Of a stretch of 40,982 bases of DNA, positions 16,388 to 25,177 are shown one piece after another (position 1 is the first letter of the stretch; each line of letters opens with the position of its first letter). The notes under the pieces are model-generated. The model searched no databases. It saw nothing but the letters and a program-made list of their open reading frames with translations, and was not told the origin of the DNA. A program made the translations under genes and the position numbers. Origin of the DNA: CAVAVT01 sp963592185 (GTDB lineage: Bacteria > Bacillota > Negativicutes > Selenomonadales > Selenomonadaceae); contig CAVAVT010000010.1 in assembly GCA_963592185.1 (NCBI GenBank), positions 1-40,982 of the forward strand, written 5' to 3'.

Positions 16388-17644
16388 CTACTTCATGAAG
16401 CCTTCATAGTGGCGCATAACAACCATAGATTCAATCTGTTTCATCGTGTCTAATGCAACTCCGACTACGATGAGCAGTGCCGTACCACCGAAGTTGACAC
16501 CATCTATATGTGTCATTCCGGCAATCATGGTCGGCAGAACTGCAATAAATGCAAGGAAGAATGCACCGGCAAGCGTTATACGAGTCATGACATGATCTAA
16601 ATATTCTTCCGTTGGCTTACCCGGGCGTATACCCGGGATAAAACCACCGTATTTTTTCAGATTCTCTGCCATATCCGATATCTTTACAGTAACCGCGGTG
16701 TAAAAATACGTGAAGAAGATGATCAACAAAGCGTAGATCGTAGTTTGTAGCGGTGTACCCCACGTAAAATACCCGGCAATGTTCTTTACCCAGGGAATAT
16801 CAACAAACTGAGCAATAGTTACTGGAAACATCAGCACGGATGACGCAAAGATTATTGGGATTACACCCGCCTGATCAACTTTCAGGGGGATGTGACTTGA
16901 ATGTCCGCCATATGTTTTCTGGCCGACAACCCGTTTCGCATAGGAAATCGGGATTCTGCGCTGCCCCTGATGGATGAGAATAACAAATACCACCATGGCA
17001 ATCGCAATTGCTGCAAAGAAGAATACATTCAGATAGCTGACTGTTCCTGCCTGCAGATAATTATACATGGTTCCGATGTTCTTCGGAAGAGCTGCAACGA
17101 TACCAGCGAAGATTATGAGTGAAATACCATTACCAACGCCCTGTGCGGTAATCTGCTCGCCGACCCACATCAGAAATACGGTTCCGGCTGTCAGGGTAAT
17201 CGAGATAATCAGGATTGAGACAACACCCGGATTGAGAATAGCTGCCTTCAAGCCTATGGACATGCCAACTGCCTGAAGGAATGCCAGTGCTACAGCAAAG
17301 TAGCGAGTAACTTTCTGAGTCTTTTTATGCCCTTCTTCGCCTTCCTTAGACCATTGCTCCAGCGTCGGTATTACTACCGTGAGAAGCTGTATTATGATGG
17401 ATGCGTTGATGTAAGGCGTAATGCTCATCGCGAAAATCGAGAACTTACTCAGTGCTCCACCAGAGAACATGTCCAGCAAACCGAAGAGGTTACCGTTATT
17501 GAACAGCTGCTCAATAACTGTCGAATCGACTCCCGGGACCGGAATGTGAGTTCCCATCCGGAATACAGCAAACATAACTAACGTGAAGATAATTTTTTGC
17601 CGAAGCTCCGGGATTTTATAGATGTTAGTAAGGGCTGAGGCCAA
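16388..17644 (-). CDS. secY: Protein translocase subunit SecY
   Basis: 418 aa, the ten-helix channel of the Sec translocon. FTLVMFAVFRMGTHIPVPGVD begins helix 1 and the plug region; further spans and the cytoplasmic loop near QRRIPISYAKRVVGQ are typical. The start is TTG at 17644. The end of rplO supplies its GAGGTGA six bases upstream, and only one base separates the two genes, so translation is coupled. Confidence 0.97.
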   Translation of the reverse strand: MASALTNIYKIPELRQKIIFTLVMFAVFRMGTHIPVPGVDSTVIEQLFNNGNLFGLLDMFSGGALSKFSIFAMSITPYINASIIIQLLTVVIPTLEQWSKEGEEGHKKTQKVTRYFAVALAFLQAVGMSIGLKAAILNPGVVSILIISITLTAGTVFLMWVGEQITAQGVGNGISLIIFAGIVAALPKNIGTMYNYLQAGTVSYLNVFFFAAIAIAMVVFVILIHQGQRRIPISYAKRVVGQKTYGGHSSHIPLKVDQAGVIPIIFASSVLMFPVTIAQFVDIPWVKNIAGYFTWGTPLQTTIYALLIIFFTYFYTAVTVKISDMAENLKKYGGFIPGIRPGKPTEEYLDHVMTRITLAGAFFLAFIAVLPTMIAGMTHIDGVNFGGTALLIVVGVALDTMKQIESMVVMRHYEGFMK

Positions 17645-17645
17645 C

Positions 17646-18086
17646 TCAGATCACCTCAACTTTTCCGCCTGCTGCTGTGATTTTCTCTTCAGCGCTCTTG
17701 GTGAAACCATTTGCACGAACTGTGAGGTTCTTTGTGAGCTCGCCATCACCAAGGATACGGATACCATCCCTTACATTCTTGAGAATACCTGCTTCTACAA
17801 GAGCTACAGGATCCACAACTGTACCATCTTCAAAACGGTTCAGAGTGGAAACATTAACCTCTGCATATACATTAGCAAAGATGTTCTTGAAACCGCGCTT
17901 CGGAAGTCTGCGGTAAATAGGCATCTGGCCACCCTCGAAGCCTGTGCGAACGCCGCCGCCGCTTCTGGAATTCTGACCCTTCATACCACGACCGGAAGTC
18001 TTGCCATTTCCGGAACCTAAACCACGACCTACACGGTTACGATTCTTCTTGGAACCCGGAGCCGGGGATAATTCATGTAATTTCAT
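17646..18086 (-). CDS. rplO: 50S ribosomal protein L15
   Basis: 146 aa. A late-assembly 23S rRNA binder with the basic, glycine-rich N-terminal extension (KKNRNRVGRGLGSGNGKTSG) followed by a globular domain ending AAGGKVEVI. Its last codons contain the secY ribosome site. It follows rpmD by 30 bases. Confidence 0.98.
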   Translation of the reverse strand: MKLHELSPAPGSKKNRNRVGRGLGSGNGKTSGRGMKGQNSRSGGGVRTGFEGGQMPIYRRLPKRGFKNIFANVYAEVNVSTLNRFEDGTVVDPVALVEAGILKNVRDGIRILGDGELTKNLTVRANGFTKSAEEKITAAGGKVEVI

Positions 18087-18116
18087 GTGCCTTTTGCACC
18101 TCCTTAAAACTCAGCG

Positions 18117-18296
18117 TCAAGCTTCTTCTACAGTAACAAGATGTTCAATCTTATGAATCTGTCCACGGATTGCATCGTTATCAGGAAGCTCTACCGAGGA
18201 ATTAAGTTTCTTAAGACCAAGAGCCTTTACAGTTGCACGCTGGGTAGCGGATCTGCCGATAAGGCTTCTGGTAAGTGTAATTTTCAACTTTGCCAT
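18117..18296 (-). CDS. rpmD: 50S ribosomal protein L30
   Basis: 59 aa, reading MAKLKITLTRSLIGRSATQR to HKIEHLVTVEEA. The ferredoxin-like fold, with LGLKKLNSSVELPDNDAIRGQI in the middle, is characteristic. It lies 12 bases after rpsE and precedes rplO, the standard spc order. The GGAGG site upstream overlaps the rpsE end region. Confidence 0.96.
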   Translation of the reverse strand: MAKLKITLTRSLIGRSATQRATVKALGLKKLNSSVELPDNDAIRGQIHKIEHLVTVEEA

Positions 18297-18308
18297 TGAA
18301 CTTCCTCC

Positions 18309-18809
18309 TTAACCCAAAAGTTCCTGAACGGTCTTGCCACGGAGTTCTGCAACAACCTCAGCCTGCTTAAGCTGCTCGAGGCCCTTGAGAGTAGCACGTA
18401 CCATGTTGTTCGGATTGGAAGAACCAAGAGACTTGGTCAGGATATCGCTGATGCCAGCAAGCTCGAGGACTGCACGAGCAGGACCGCCTGCGATAACACC
18501 GGTACCTTTTGCAGCCGGCTTCAGGAGCACGCTGCCTGCACCGAAAATACCAATAATCTCATGAGGAATAGTGGAACCCTTCAGCGAAACTTCGATGAGG
18601 TTCTTCTTAGCGTCGTCAACGCCCTTACGGATTGCTTCGGGAACTTCGCTAGCCTTACCGAGACCAACGCCAACCTTGCCCTTCTTGTTTCCTACAACGA
18701 CAAGTGCGCTGAAGGAGAAGCGACGGCCGCCCTTAACAACCTTTGCAACTCTGTTTATATATACAACCTTCTCCTCGAACTCCGGAGTTTCGTTGTCTAA
18801 TCTAGCCAT
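18309..18809 (-). CDS. rpsE: 30S ribosomal protein S5
   Basis: 166 aa. Acts in decoding accuracy at the mRNA entry side. It has an N-terminal double-stranded-RNA-binding-like domain (VYINRVAKVVKGGRRFSFSA) and the loop VGNKKGKVGVGLGKASEVPEAI, whose residues look wild type where spectinomycin-resistance changes occur in other species. GGAGG precedes the ATG. It follows rplR by 21 bases. Confidence 0.98.
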   Translation of the reverse strand: MARLDNETPEFEEKVVYINRVAKVVKGGRRFSFSALVVVGNKKGKVGVGLGKASEVPEAIRKGVDDAKKNLIEVSLKGSTIPHEIIGIFGAGSVLLKPAAKGTGVIAGGPARAVLELAGISDILTKSLGSSNPNNMVRATLKGLEQLKQAEVVAELRGKTVQELLG

Positions 18810-18830
18810 TCATGTACCTCCTTCTCAAAA

Positions 18831-19190
18831 TTAGAATTTCAAGCCAGCCTCGCGAGCTGCCTCTGCGAGTGCTGCTACACGGCCATGATAAACATAACCG
18901 CCACGGTCGAATACAACCTCAGTGATGCCCTGCTCAAGCGCACGCTTAGCTACAGCTTCACCAACAGCCTTAGCTGCTTCAATGTTGCCGCCGTAGTTCT
19001 CGAAACCCTTATCCTGGGAGCTGGCGGAAACGAGGGTAACGCCCTTCTTGTCATCAATAACCTGTGCATAGATGTTGCTCAGGCTGCGGAATACGTTGAG
19101 ACGAGGTCTCTCAGCAGTACCAATGATGTGGTTGCGTACTCTCAGATGACGTTTCTGACGAGCCTTGTTCTTATCTTCTTTAACGAACAT
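18831..19190 (-). CDS. rplR: 50S ribosomal protein L18
   Basis: 119 aa. Binds 5S rRNA with L5. A basic N-terminus (KNKARQKRHLRVRNHI), RPRLNVFRSLSNIYAQVIDD and the C-terminal FDRGGYVYHGRVAALAEAAREAGLKF are typical. It lies 32 bases after rplF. Confidence 0.98.
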   Translation of the reverse strand: MFVKEDKNKARQKRHLRVRNHIIGTAERPRLNVFRSLSNIYAQVIDDKKGVTLVSASSQDKGFENYGGNIEAAKAVGEAVAKRALEQGITEVVFDRGGYVYHGRVAALAEAAREAGLKF

Positions 19191-19222
19191 GTATTTCTCT
19201 CCTTTCTCTTAGAATCTTTTAA

Positions 19223-19774
19223 TTACTTCTTGCCCTTAGCGCCGGCCTTACCAACCTTGCGGCGGATATGCTCGCCTTCGTACTTGATACCCTTGCCCTT
19301 ATACGGCTCTGGCTCTCTGTAGCTGCGAATCTTTGCTGCCATTGCACCAACCAGTTCCTTATCGATACCGGAAACTGTAATCTGGGTTGCGGATGGGCAT
19401 GCAAAAGTGATGCCTGTAGGCGGCTCTACAACTACTGGATGAGAGAAACCAAGAGAAAGGTTCAGGTTCTTGCCCTGAAGCTGAGCACGGTAACCAACAC
19501 CGTTAATCTCAAGATTCTTGGAGAAGCCTTCGGTTACGCCAACAACCATGTTGTTGATGAGCGTACGGGAAAGGCCATGGAGTGATTTATGAAGCTTATT
19601 CTCAGACGGGCGAGCAACTGTAAGAGTGTCTCCCTCGACTGTTATTTTCATATCTGGATGAATCTCACGGCTGAGTTCACCTTTCGGTCCTTTAACAGAC
19701 ACCTTGTTGCCATCCGCTATAGTAACGGTTACACCGCTAGGGATGGAAATAGGTGCATTACCAATTCTTGACAT
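19223..19774 (-). CDS. rplF: 50S ribosomal protein L6
   Basis: 183 aa made of two similar alpha/beta domains. SRIGNAPISIPSGVTVTI begins it, and the C-terminal PEPYKGKGIKYEGEHIRRKVGK segment is the conserved 23S rRNA contact near the GTPase-associated region. It follows rpsH by 27 bases. Confidence 0.98.
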   Translation of the reverse strand: MSRIGNAPISIPSGVTVTIADGNKVSVKGPKGELSREIHPDMKITVEGDTLTVARPSENKLHKSLHGLSRTLINNMVVGVTEGFSKNLEINGVGYRAQLQGKNLNLSLGFSHPVVVEPPTGITFACPSATQITVSGIDKELVGAMAAKIRSYREPEPYKGKGIKYEGEHIRRKVGKAGAKGKK

Positions 19775-19801
19775 CTGTACACCTCCTGACTTCTATAATA
19801 A

Positions 19802-20200
19802 TTACCAAATGTATGCGATTACTTCGCCGCCGAGACCAGCCTTACGTGCCTGCTTGTCGCTCATGATTCCCTTGGAAGTGGAAATGATAGCGATGCCGAG
19901 GCCGCCGAGTACACGGGGAAGCTCACTGCTCTTTGCATAAGCACGAAGACCAGGCTTGGAAACGCGCTTAATACCGGTAATTACTTTCTCTCTCTGAGGA
20001 CCATACTTGAGGTTCAGAGTAAGCACACCCTGCTTACCATTCTCAGTGAAAGTGAAGTCTTTGATGAAGCCCTCTTCTTTAAGAACTGCTGCAATAGCCT
20101 TCTTAATCTTGGAAGCGGGAATCTCAACCGTCTCGTGGAAAACGCTGTTTGCATTACGCAAACGAGTCAACATATCTGCAATAGGATCAGTCATTACCAT
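19802..20200 (-). CDS. rpsH: 30S ribosomal protein S8
   Basis: 132 aa. A primary binder of 16S rRNA helix 21. MVMTDPIADMLTRLRNAN at the N-terminus and STSKGIMSDKQARKAGLGGEVIAYIW at the C-terminus are family signatures. AGGAGG lies 12 bases from the first ATG and 18 from the second (two codons on), which favours the first. S8 represses the spc operon in some bacteria; no binding site was identified here. Confidence 0.98.
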   Translation of the reverse strand: MVMTDPIADMLTRLRNANSVFHETVEIPASKIKKAIAAVLKEEGFIKDFTFTENGKQGVLTLNLKYGPQREKVITGIKRVSKPGLRAYAKSSELPRVLGGLGIAIISTSKGIMSDKQARKAGLGGEVIAYIW

Positions 20201-20224
20201 GTAAACCGATATCCTCCTTTCAAA

Positions 20225-20410
20225 TTACCAGCTTGCCTTAGTTACGCCAGGGATAGCTCCCTTGTAGCTCTGCTCACGGAAGCAGATTCGGCACATATCG
20301 AACTTTCTCATATAACCATGCGGACGACCGCAGATTTTACATCTATTATATTTGCGAGTAGAGAACTTAGGCTCTTTACTCCATTTTTCAACCATAGACT
20401 TCTTGGCCAC
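20225..20410 (-). CDS. rpsN: 30S ribosomal protein S14, zinc-binding short type
   Basis: 61 aa from the GTG at 20410, with AGGAGG eight bases upstream; a TTG two codons earlier is too close to the site. Two CxxC pairs (CKIC and CRIC) make the zinc ribbon of the short S14 form used in place of the longer zinc-free form. GYMRKFDMCRICFREQ and GAIPGVTKASW are conserved. It lies between rplE and rpsH. Confidence 0.96.
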   Translation of the reverse strand: MAKKSMVEKWSKEPKFSTRKYNRCKICGRPHGYMRKFDMCRICFREQSYKGAIPGVTKASW

Positions 20411-20425
20411 AATCAATACCTCCTA

Positions 20426-20965
20426 TTAGTTTTTGAACGGCATTCCCATCAGGGTGAGGAGCTCTCTTGCCTCTTCGTCAGTATTTGCTGTAGTTACTAC
20501 TACAATGTTCATACCACGAAGCTTGTCGATCTTATCGTATTCGATTTCCGGGAAAATGAGCTGCTCCTTCAGGCCTACAGCATAGTTGCCACGACCATCG
20601 AAGGAAGCGCTGCTTACGCCGCGGAAGTCACGAACACGTGGAAGAGCAACGTTCATGAACTTATCAAGGAACTGATACATGCGAGTGCCGCGAAGGGTTA
20701 CTTTGCAGCCGATAGGCATGCCCTCACGGAGCTTCCAAGCTGCGAGAGACTTCTTAGCACGGGTCAGGATAGGCTTCTGGCCAGCAATGATTGTAAGGTC
20801 GCTTACAGCTGCATCGAGAGCCTTAGGGTTGCCTACAGCCTCACCAACGCCCATGTTGATGATAATCTTCTCAACTTTAGGAAGCTGCATAACGTTCTTG
20901 TAACCGAATTTCTCAGTCAGTGCAGGAACAACTTCCTTCTGATATTTCTCAAGTAATCTATCCAC
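20426..20965 (-). CDS. rplE: 50S ribosomal protein L5
   Basis: 179 aa. Binds 5S rRNA and contacts P-site tRNA. The pattern from KVEKIIINMGVGEA through GQKPILTRAKKSLA to the closing ARELLTLMGMPFKN is complete. The start is GTG at 20965, with GGAGG upstream. It follows rplX by 21 bases. Confidence 0.98.
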   Translation of the reverse strand: MDRLLEKYQKEVVPALTEKFGYKNVMQLPKVEKIIINMGVGEAVGNPKALDAAVSDLTIIAGQKPILTRAKKSLAAWKLREGMPIGCKVTLRGTRMYQFLDKFMNVALPRVRDFRGVSSASFDGRGNYAVGLKEQLIFPEIEYDKIDKLRGMNIVVVTTANTDEEARELLTLMGMPFKN

Positions 20966-20986
20966 TAATTTGTCCTCCTTTCTTTA

Positions 20987-21310
20987 TTATTTAGTCTGGT
21001 CGATAACTTCGTTGCACTTTTTGCAAACGCGTACATTCTTACCATTAACAGCCTTATGGCCTACACGGGTCGGCTTTGAGCATGCAGGGCATACCAGCAT
21101 AACCTTGGAAGCGTCCATAGGAGCCTCCTTAACGATGATACCGCCCTGAGGTGCGCTCTGGTTCGGCTTAGTGTGACGCTTTACCTTGTTTGCACCCTCA
21201 ACAACGACCTTGTTCTTCTTAGGCAGAGCCTGAACAATCTTGCCCTGCTGTCCTTTATCTTTACCGGACAATACTACTACGGTATCGCCCTTCTTAACGT
21301 TCAGTGACAA
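20987..21310 (-). CDS. rplX: 50S ribosomal protein L24
   Basis: 107 aa. An assembly-initiating 23S rRNA binder. It has the KOW motif KKGDTVVVLSGKDKGQQGKI and two CxxC pairs (CPAC and CKKC) in the C-terminal part, as in zinc-ribbon L24 forms. The start is TTG at 21310, with GGAGG seven bases upstream and no usable ATG. Confidence 0.97.
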   Translation of the reverse strand: MSLNVKKGDTVVVLSGKDKGQQGKIVQALPKKNKVVVEGANKVKRHTKPNQSAPQGGIIVKEAPMDASKVMLVCPACSKPTRVGHKAVNGKNVRVCKKCNEVIDQTK

Positions 21311-21328
21311 ATCGACACCTCCTAACGA

Positions 21329-21697
21329 TTAAAGTACTTCAGGAGCCAGCGAAACGATCTTCATGAAGTCCTTATCGCGAAGCTCTCTTGCAACTGGTCC
21401 GAAAATACGTGTGCCTCTCGGAGTCTTGTCGTCCTTAATGATAACTGCTGCGTTCTCATCAAAGCGGATATAGGATCCGTCTGCACGGCGCAGGCCTTTC
21501 ACGCTGCGAACGACTACTGCCTTTACAACGTCGCCCTTCTTAACGGTACCACCAGGTGAAGCCGTCTTTACTGCAGCTACAATTATATCACCAATGTTGG
21601 CATACTTGCGATAGGAACCGCCCATAACACGAATGCACATAATCTCCTTTGCACCAGTGTTATCACCAACATTCAGCATTGTCTGTTGTTGAATCAA
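21329..21697 (-). CDS. rplN: 50S ribosomal protein L14
   Basis: 122 aa. Sits at the subunit interface. IQQQTMLNVGDNTGAKEIMCIRV and the C-terminal ELRDKDFMKIVSLAPEVL are conserved. The start is TTG at 21697 with GGAGG eight bases upstream; the internal ATG would remove the conserved IQQQT. It follows rpsQ by 39 bases. Confidence 0.98.
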   Translation of the reverse strand: MIQQQTMLNVGDNTGAKEIMCIRVMGGSYRKYANIGDIIVAAVKTASPGGTVKKGDVVKAVVVRSVKGLRRADGSYIRFDENAAVIIKDDKTPRGTRIFGPVARELRDKDFMKIVSLAPEVL

Positions 21698-21736
21698 TGT
21701 GGGAACCTCCTTCTTAGGGATTTAATAAAGACATTC

Positions 21737-21994
21737 TTATTTTGCCTTCTCTACGACACTTACGAGTCTCCAACGCTTATCCTTGGACAGCGGACGAGTT
21801 TCCATGATAGAAACTGTATCGCCGATGTGAGCCTCGTTGTTCTCATCATGTGCCTTAAATTTAACGGTCTTCTTAACTGCCTTCTTGTACAGCGGATGCT
21901 GCTCAAGATCCTTAACAGCTACAACGATAGTCTTGTCCATCTTATCGCTTACAACCAAACCGATTTTTACCTTACGTTCGTTTCTTTCGCTCAT
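21737..21994 (-). CDS. rpsQ: 30S ribosomal protein S17
   Basis: 85 aa from the ATG at 21994 with AGGAGG seven bases upstream; a longer reading from 22018 would include that site. It is an OB-fold 16S rRNA binder with GLVVSDKMDKTIVVAVKDLE and GDTVSIMETRPLSKDKRWRL. It lies 45 bases after rpmC. Confidence 0.97.
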   Translation of the reverse strand: MSERNERKVKIGLVVSDKMDKTIVVAVKDLEQHPLYKKAVKKTVKFKAHDENNEAHIGDTVSIMETRPLSKDKRWRLVSVVEKAK

Positions 21995-22039
21995 TAGGGA
22001 GCCTCCTTCCTTCTGCATATCATTTTGAAATTTTTAGGC

Positions 22040-22225
22040 TTATGCCTGCTCGCGCTGTACGGTCTTAATGCGAGCGATAGTCTTCTTTACTTCCTTGATA
22101 CGCATCGGGTTCTCAAGCTGGCCAGTAGCGAGCTGGAAACGGAGGTTGAAGAGCTCCTCTTTGAGCGAAGCAAGTTTCTGGCTGAGATCTTCAGCACTCA
22201 TCTCACGAATCTCATTAACCTTCAT
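22040..22225 (-). CDS. rpmC: 50S ribosomal protein L29
   Basis: 61 aa, an antiparallel helical pair near the peptide exit tunnel where nascent-chain factors dock. MKVNEIREMSAEDLSQKLAS and LRFQLATGQLENPMRIKEVK are conserved. It overlaps the rplP end by 11 bases, so translation is probably coupled. Confidence 0.97.
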   Translation of the reverse strand: MKVNEIREMSAEDLSQKLASLKEELFNLRFQLATGQLENPMRIKEVKKTIARIKTVQREQA

Positions 22226-22664
22226 TTACTTCACCGCCCTCTGCTTGCTTTAAAGACTCTTCACGAGTTACAAATTTTGTACGGATAGGCAGCTTGTGGC
22301 CTGCAAGACGCATAGCTTCCTTAGCTACCTCAACGGATACGCCGTCCATCTCGAAGAGAACGCGGCCCGGCTTAACAACGCATACCCAGTACTCAGGTGA
22401 TCCCTTACCGGAACCCATACGAGTCTCAGCTGGCTTTGCAGTTACAGGCTTATCAGGGAATACCTTGATCCAAACCTTACCGCCACGCTTGATATAACGG
22501 GTCATTGCAATACGTGCAGCCTCAATCTGTCTGTTGGTAATCCAAGCAGGCTCAAGAGCTACAAGACCATACTGACCATGACTTACTGTATTACCGCGAT
22601 GAGCCTGGCCCTTCATACGTCCACGGAACTGCTTGCGGTACTTAACTCTCTTTGGTATTAACAT
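22215..22664 (-). CDS. rplP: 50S ribosomal protein L16
   Basis: 149 aa, slightly longer than usual because of an acidic tail (LKQAEGGEVNEG). Organises the A-site tRNA and 5S rRNA region. MLIPKRVKYRKQFRGRMKG, WITNRQIEAARIAMTRYIKR and PVTAKPAETRMGSGKG are conserved. The start overlaps the rpsC stop (TAATG) and the end overlaps rpmC. Confidence 0.98.
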   Translation of the reverse strand: MLIPKRVKYRKQFRGRMKGQAHRGNTVSHGQYGLVALEPAWITNRQIEAARIAMTRYIKRGGKVWIKVFPDKPVTAKPAETRMGSGKGSPEYWVCVVKPGRVLFEMDGVSVEVAKEAMRLAGHKLPIRTKFVTREESLKQAEGGEVNEG

Positions 22665-23332
22665 TAAGCTTCGCTCCCTTCAGTAGCAGCAACCTGCTGT
22701 TTTCTTTCAGGAAGAACTTCACCCTTGAAGATCCAAACCTTTACGCCGATACGGCCGTAAGTAGTATGAGCTTCAGCTGTACCATAATCGATATCAGCAC
22801 GAAGAGTGTGAAGAGGAATGCTTCCCTCACGATAGGATTCCTTACGTGCAATTTCAGCACCGCCAAGACGGCCGCTGAGCATAACCTTGATTCCCTTTGC
22901 ACCAAGACGCATAGTACGTCCAACGCACTGCTTCATAGCACGGCGGAAAGCAACACGGCGCTCAAGCTGTCCAGCAATATTTTCAGCTACCAGAGTAGCA
23001 TCCATATCAGGCTGCTTAATCTCAGCAATGTTGATATCAACACGCTTATCTGTATAATTCTTAAGGCTTTCCTTAATCTGCTCGATTCCGGAACCTCCAC
23101 GACCGATTACCATACCAGGCTTTGCAGTGTGGATGGTGAGCTTAAGACGATTCTTAGAACGCTCAGTCTCAACCTTGGATACACCGGCAATCTTGAGAGT
23201 ATCCTTCAAGAAAGCACGAATCTTTATATCTTCATGCAGGTTAGCTGCAAAATCTTTATCAGCATACCACTTAGCATCCCAAGTCTTTACGATACCAAGA
23301 CGCATACCATTAGGATTAACTTTCTGACCCAA
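22664..23332 (-). CDS. rpsC: 30S ribosomal protein S3
   Basis: 222 aa. Forms part of the mRNA entry channel. The N-terminal KH domain contains GMVIGRGGSGIEQIKESL, and the C-terminal domain has GRLGGAEIARKESYREGSIP. The start is TTG at 23332 with GGAGG eight bases upstream; the encoded GQKVNPNGMRLG is the normal N-terminus. Confidence 0.98.
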   Translation of the reverse strand: MGQKVNPNGMRLGIVKTWDAKWYADKDFAANLHEDIKIRAFLKDTLKIAGVSKVETERSKNRLKLTIHTAKPGMVIGRGGSGIEQIKESLKNYTDKRVDINIAEIKQPDMDATLVAENIAGQLERRVAFRRAMKQCVGRTMRLGAKGIKVMLSGRLGGAEIARKESYREGSIPLHTLRADIDYGTAEAHTTYGRIGVKVWIFKGEVLPERKQQVAATEGSEA

Positions 23333-23348
23333 GTCTTTTACCTCCTTC

Positions 23349-23681
23349 TTACTTTTCTTCCACAGCGATAGTGATGTGGGATGTGCGCTTCAGGATTTTG
23401 AAAGCCTGTCCACGGGAACGTGGGTGAATGCGCTTCATTGTCGGTCCCTGATCAACAAATGCTGTTGATACAACGAGATTGTCGACATTCATATCGAAAT
23501 TGTTCTCAGCGTTTGCTACTGCAGAACGAAGTACTTTTTCAATTGCTTCAGCACCGACTTTCGGTGTGAACTTCAAGATTGCGAACGCATCAGCGACTTT
23601 CTTGCCACGGATGAGGTTGATAACAACACGGCACTTGCGCGGAGCGATGCGAACGAATTTAGCGGTTGCTTTTGCTTCCAC
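23349..23681 (-). CDS. rplV: 50S ribosomal protein L22
   Basis: 110 aa. Its long hairpin lines the peptide exit tunnel (DQGPTMKRIHPRSRGQAF). ATAKFVRIAPRKCRVVINLIRGK opens the globular domain. The start is GTG at 23681, with AGGAGGATCATCT directly upstream. No deletion is seen in the loop that changes in macrolide-resistant strains. Confidence 0.98.
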   Translation of the reverse strand: MEAKATAKFVRIAPRKCRVVINLIRGKKVADAFAILKFTPKVGAEAIEKVLRSAVANAENNFDMNVDNLVVSTAFVDQGPTMKRIHPRSRGQAFKILKRTSHITIAVEEK

Positions 23682-23701
23682 AGATGATCCTCCTTTCAGG
23701 A

Positions 23702-23983
23702 TTATTTGAGACCGGTTCTTCTCTCTTCTTTAACATGGCCTTTGTAGGTACGGGTCGGAGCGAACTCTCCGAGCTTGTGACCAACCATATCTTCGGAAAT
23801 ATATACAGGCACGTGCTTGCGGCCATCATGAACAGCGATTGTGTGACCTACGAAAGCCGGCAGAATTGTGGAACTGCGGGACCAGGTCTTTACAACCTTC
23901 TTATCATTTGCCTCATTCAGTGCATCGATTTTCTTTACAAGACTCTCCTGGACGTAAGGTCCTTTTTTTACTGATCTTGACAA
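23702..23983 (-). CDS. rpsS: 30S ribosomal protein S19
   Basis: 93 aa, in the 30S head near S13 and the A-site finger. SRSVKKGPYVQESLVKKID and WSRSSTILPAFVGHTIAVHDGR are signatures. The start is TTG at 23983 with GGAGG seven bases upstream. rplB precedes it by 59 bases. Confidence 0.98.
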   Translation of the reverse strand: MSRSVKKGPYVQESLVKKIDALNEANDKKVVKTWSRSSTILPAFVGHTIAVHDGRKHVPVYISEDMVGHKLGEFAPTRTYKGHVKEERRTGLK

Positions 23984-24042
23984 AATTTATCCTCCTTTCG
24001 CTCAGGCAGATAATCAAATTATCTTAAGCTGCCTGTGTCGAA

Positions 24043-24870
24043 TTATTTCGTACGACCTCTAACGATAAGCTTATCGGATGCCTTCTTACGACGGGTCTTA
24101 GCACCCATTGCGCATTTACCCCACTTAGTAACAGGATGCTTGCGGCCAACAGGGCTGCGGCCCTCACCACCGCCATGCGGATGGTCATTCGGGTTCATTG
24201 CAACACCACGGTTTGCAGGACGAATGCCGAGCCAGCGGGAACGACCAGCCTTACCGATTGTGATGTTCTCATGCTCAAGGTTACCAACCTCACCGATGGT
24301 TGCACGGCAGTTGATGTGTACCTTGCGGAGCTCTCCAGAAGGCATACGGAGAAGTGCATAATCGCCTTCCTTAGCCATGAGCTGTGCAGAAGCACCAGCG
24401 GAACGAACCAGCTGTGCACCCTTGCCAATCTTCAGCTCTACATTGTGAATCATAGTACCAACAGGGATATTCTTAATAGGAAGTGCATTTCCTACCTTGA
24501 TATCAGCGTCAGGACCGGATACAACCTGGTCACCAACCTTAAGTCCGTTAGGAGCTATGATATAACGCTTCTCACCATCTGCGTAGTTCAAAAGTGCAAT
24601 GCGAGCGCTACGGTTCGGATCATACTCGATAGTTGCTACACGAGCAGGAACTCCATCTTTATTACGCTTGAAGTCGATTACACGGTAGAGACGCTTATGT
24701 CCGCCACCCTGATGACGAACTGTCAAACGACCCTGCTGGTTACGTCCGCCATTCTTCTTCAGGCTCTCAACCAGGGATTTCTCAGGCTTGTTAGTAGTGA
24801 TTTCATCGAAGGAAGCCACTGTCATGAATCTTCTGCCTGCAGAATACGGTTTAAAACTCTTTGTTGCCAC
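24043..24870 (-). CDS. rplB: 50S ribosomal protein L2
   Basis: 275 aa. Needed for subunit association and the peptidyl transferase region. KSFKPYSAGRRFMTV begins it. The conserved MNPNDHPHGGGEGRSPVGRK segment, with the histidine close to the catalytic centre, is near the C-terminus. The start is GTG at 24870 with AGGAGG nine bases upstream. Confidence 0.98.
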   Translation of the reverse strand: MATKSFKPYSAGRRFMTVASFDEITTNKPEKSLVESLKKNGGRNQQGRLTVRHQGGGHKRLYRVIDFKRNKDGVPARVATIEYDPNRSARIALLNYADGEKRYIIAPNGLKVGDQVVSGPDADIKVGNALPIKNIPVGTMIHNVELKIGKGAQLVRSAGASAQLMAKEGDYALLRMPSGELRKVHINCRATIGEVGNLEHENITIGKAGRSRWLGIRPANRGVAMNPNDHPHGGGEGRSPVGRKHPVTKWGKCAMGAKTRRKKASDKLIVRGRTK

Positions 24871-24895
24871 TTATTTAACCTCCTTTTCCTAATTA

Positions 24896-25177
24896 TTAAG
24901 CCTCAAAGAACTCGATGCTTTCGCCTGCAGCGAGCTTAACGATGGCTTTCTTATAATCAGAACGCTTGCCGACGCTGCGGCCCATGCGCTTAACCTTGCC
25001 AGTTACATTGACTGTATTGACGGATTCAACCTTAACCTTGAATGCCTCTGCAACAGCCTTAGCAATCTCGATCTTGTTTGCAGCCTTCGCAACAACGAAG
25101 ACATACTTTCCCTCAGCCATCATGGCTGTGCTCTGCTCTGTAATCAGAGGACGGATCAGGATATCACGTGCTTCCAT
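24896..25177 (-). CDS. rplW: 50S ribosomal protein L23
   Basis: 93 aa. The exit-tunnel docking site for trigger factor and SRP. EARDILIRPLITEQSTAMM and VNTVNVTGKVKRMGRSVGKRSDYKKAIV (first 20 shown in sequence order) mark the family. Its ATG overlaps the rplD stop (TAATG). Confidence 0.97.
   Translation of the reverse strand: MEARDILIRPLITEQSTAMMAEGKYVFVVAKAANKIEIAKAVAEAFKVKVESVNTVNVTGKVKRMGRSVGKRSDYKKAIVKLAAGESIEFFEA

Noticed and set aside
17642..17644. Apparent loss of the secY start codon
   Set aside because: No ATG is present, but TTG follows GAGGTGA at six bases and the normal N-terminus follows, so it is a TTG start and not a mutation.
20135..20956. 273-codon plus-strand frame across rpsN and rplE
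   Set aside because: It spans the complement of two certain ribosomal genes and their spacer; no support as a gene.
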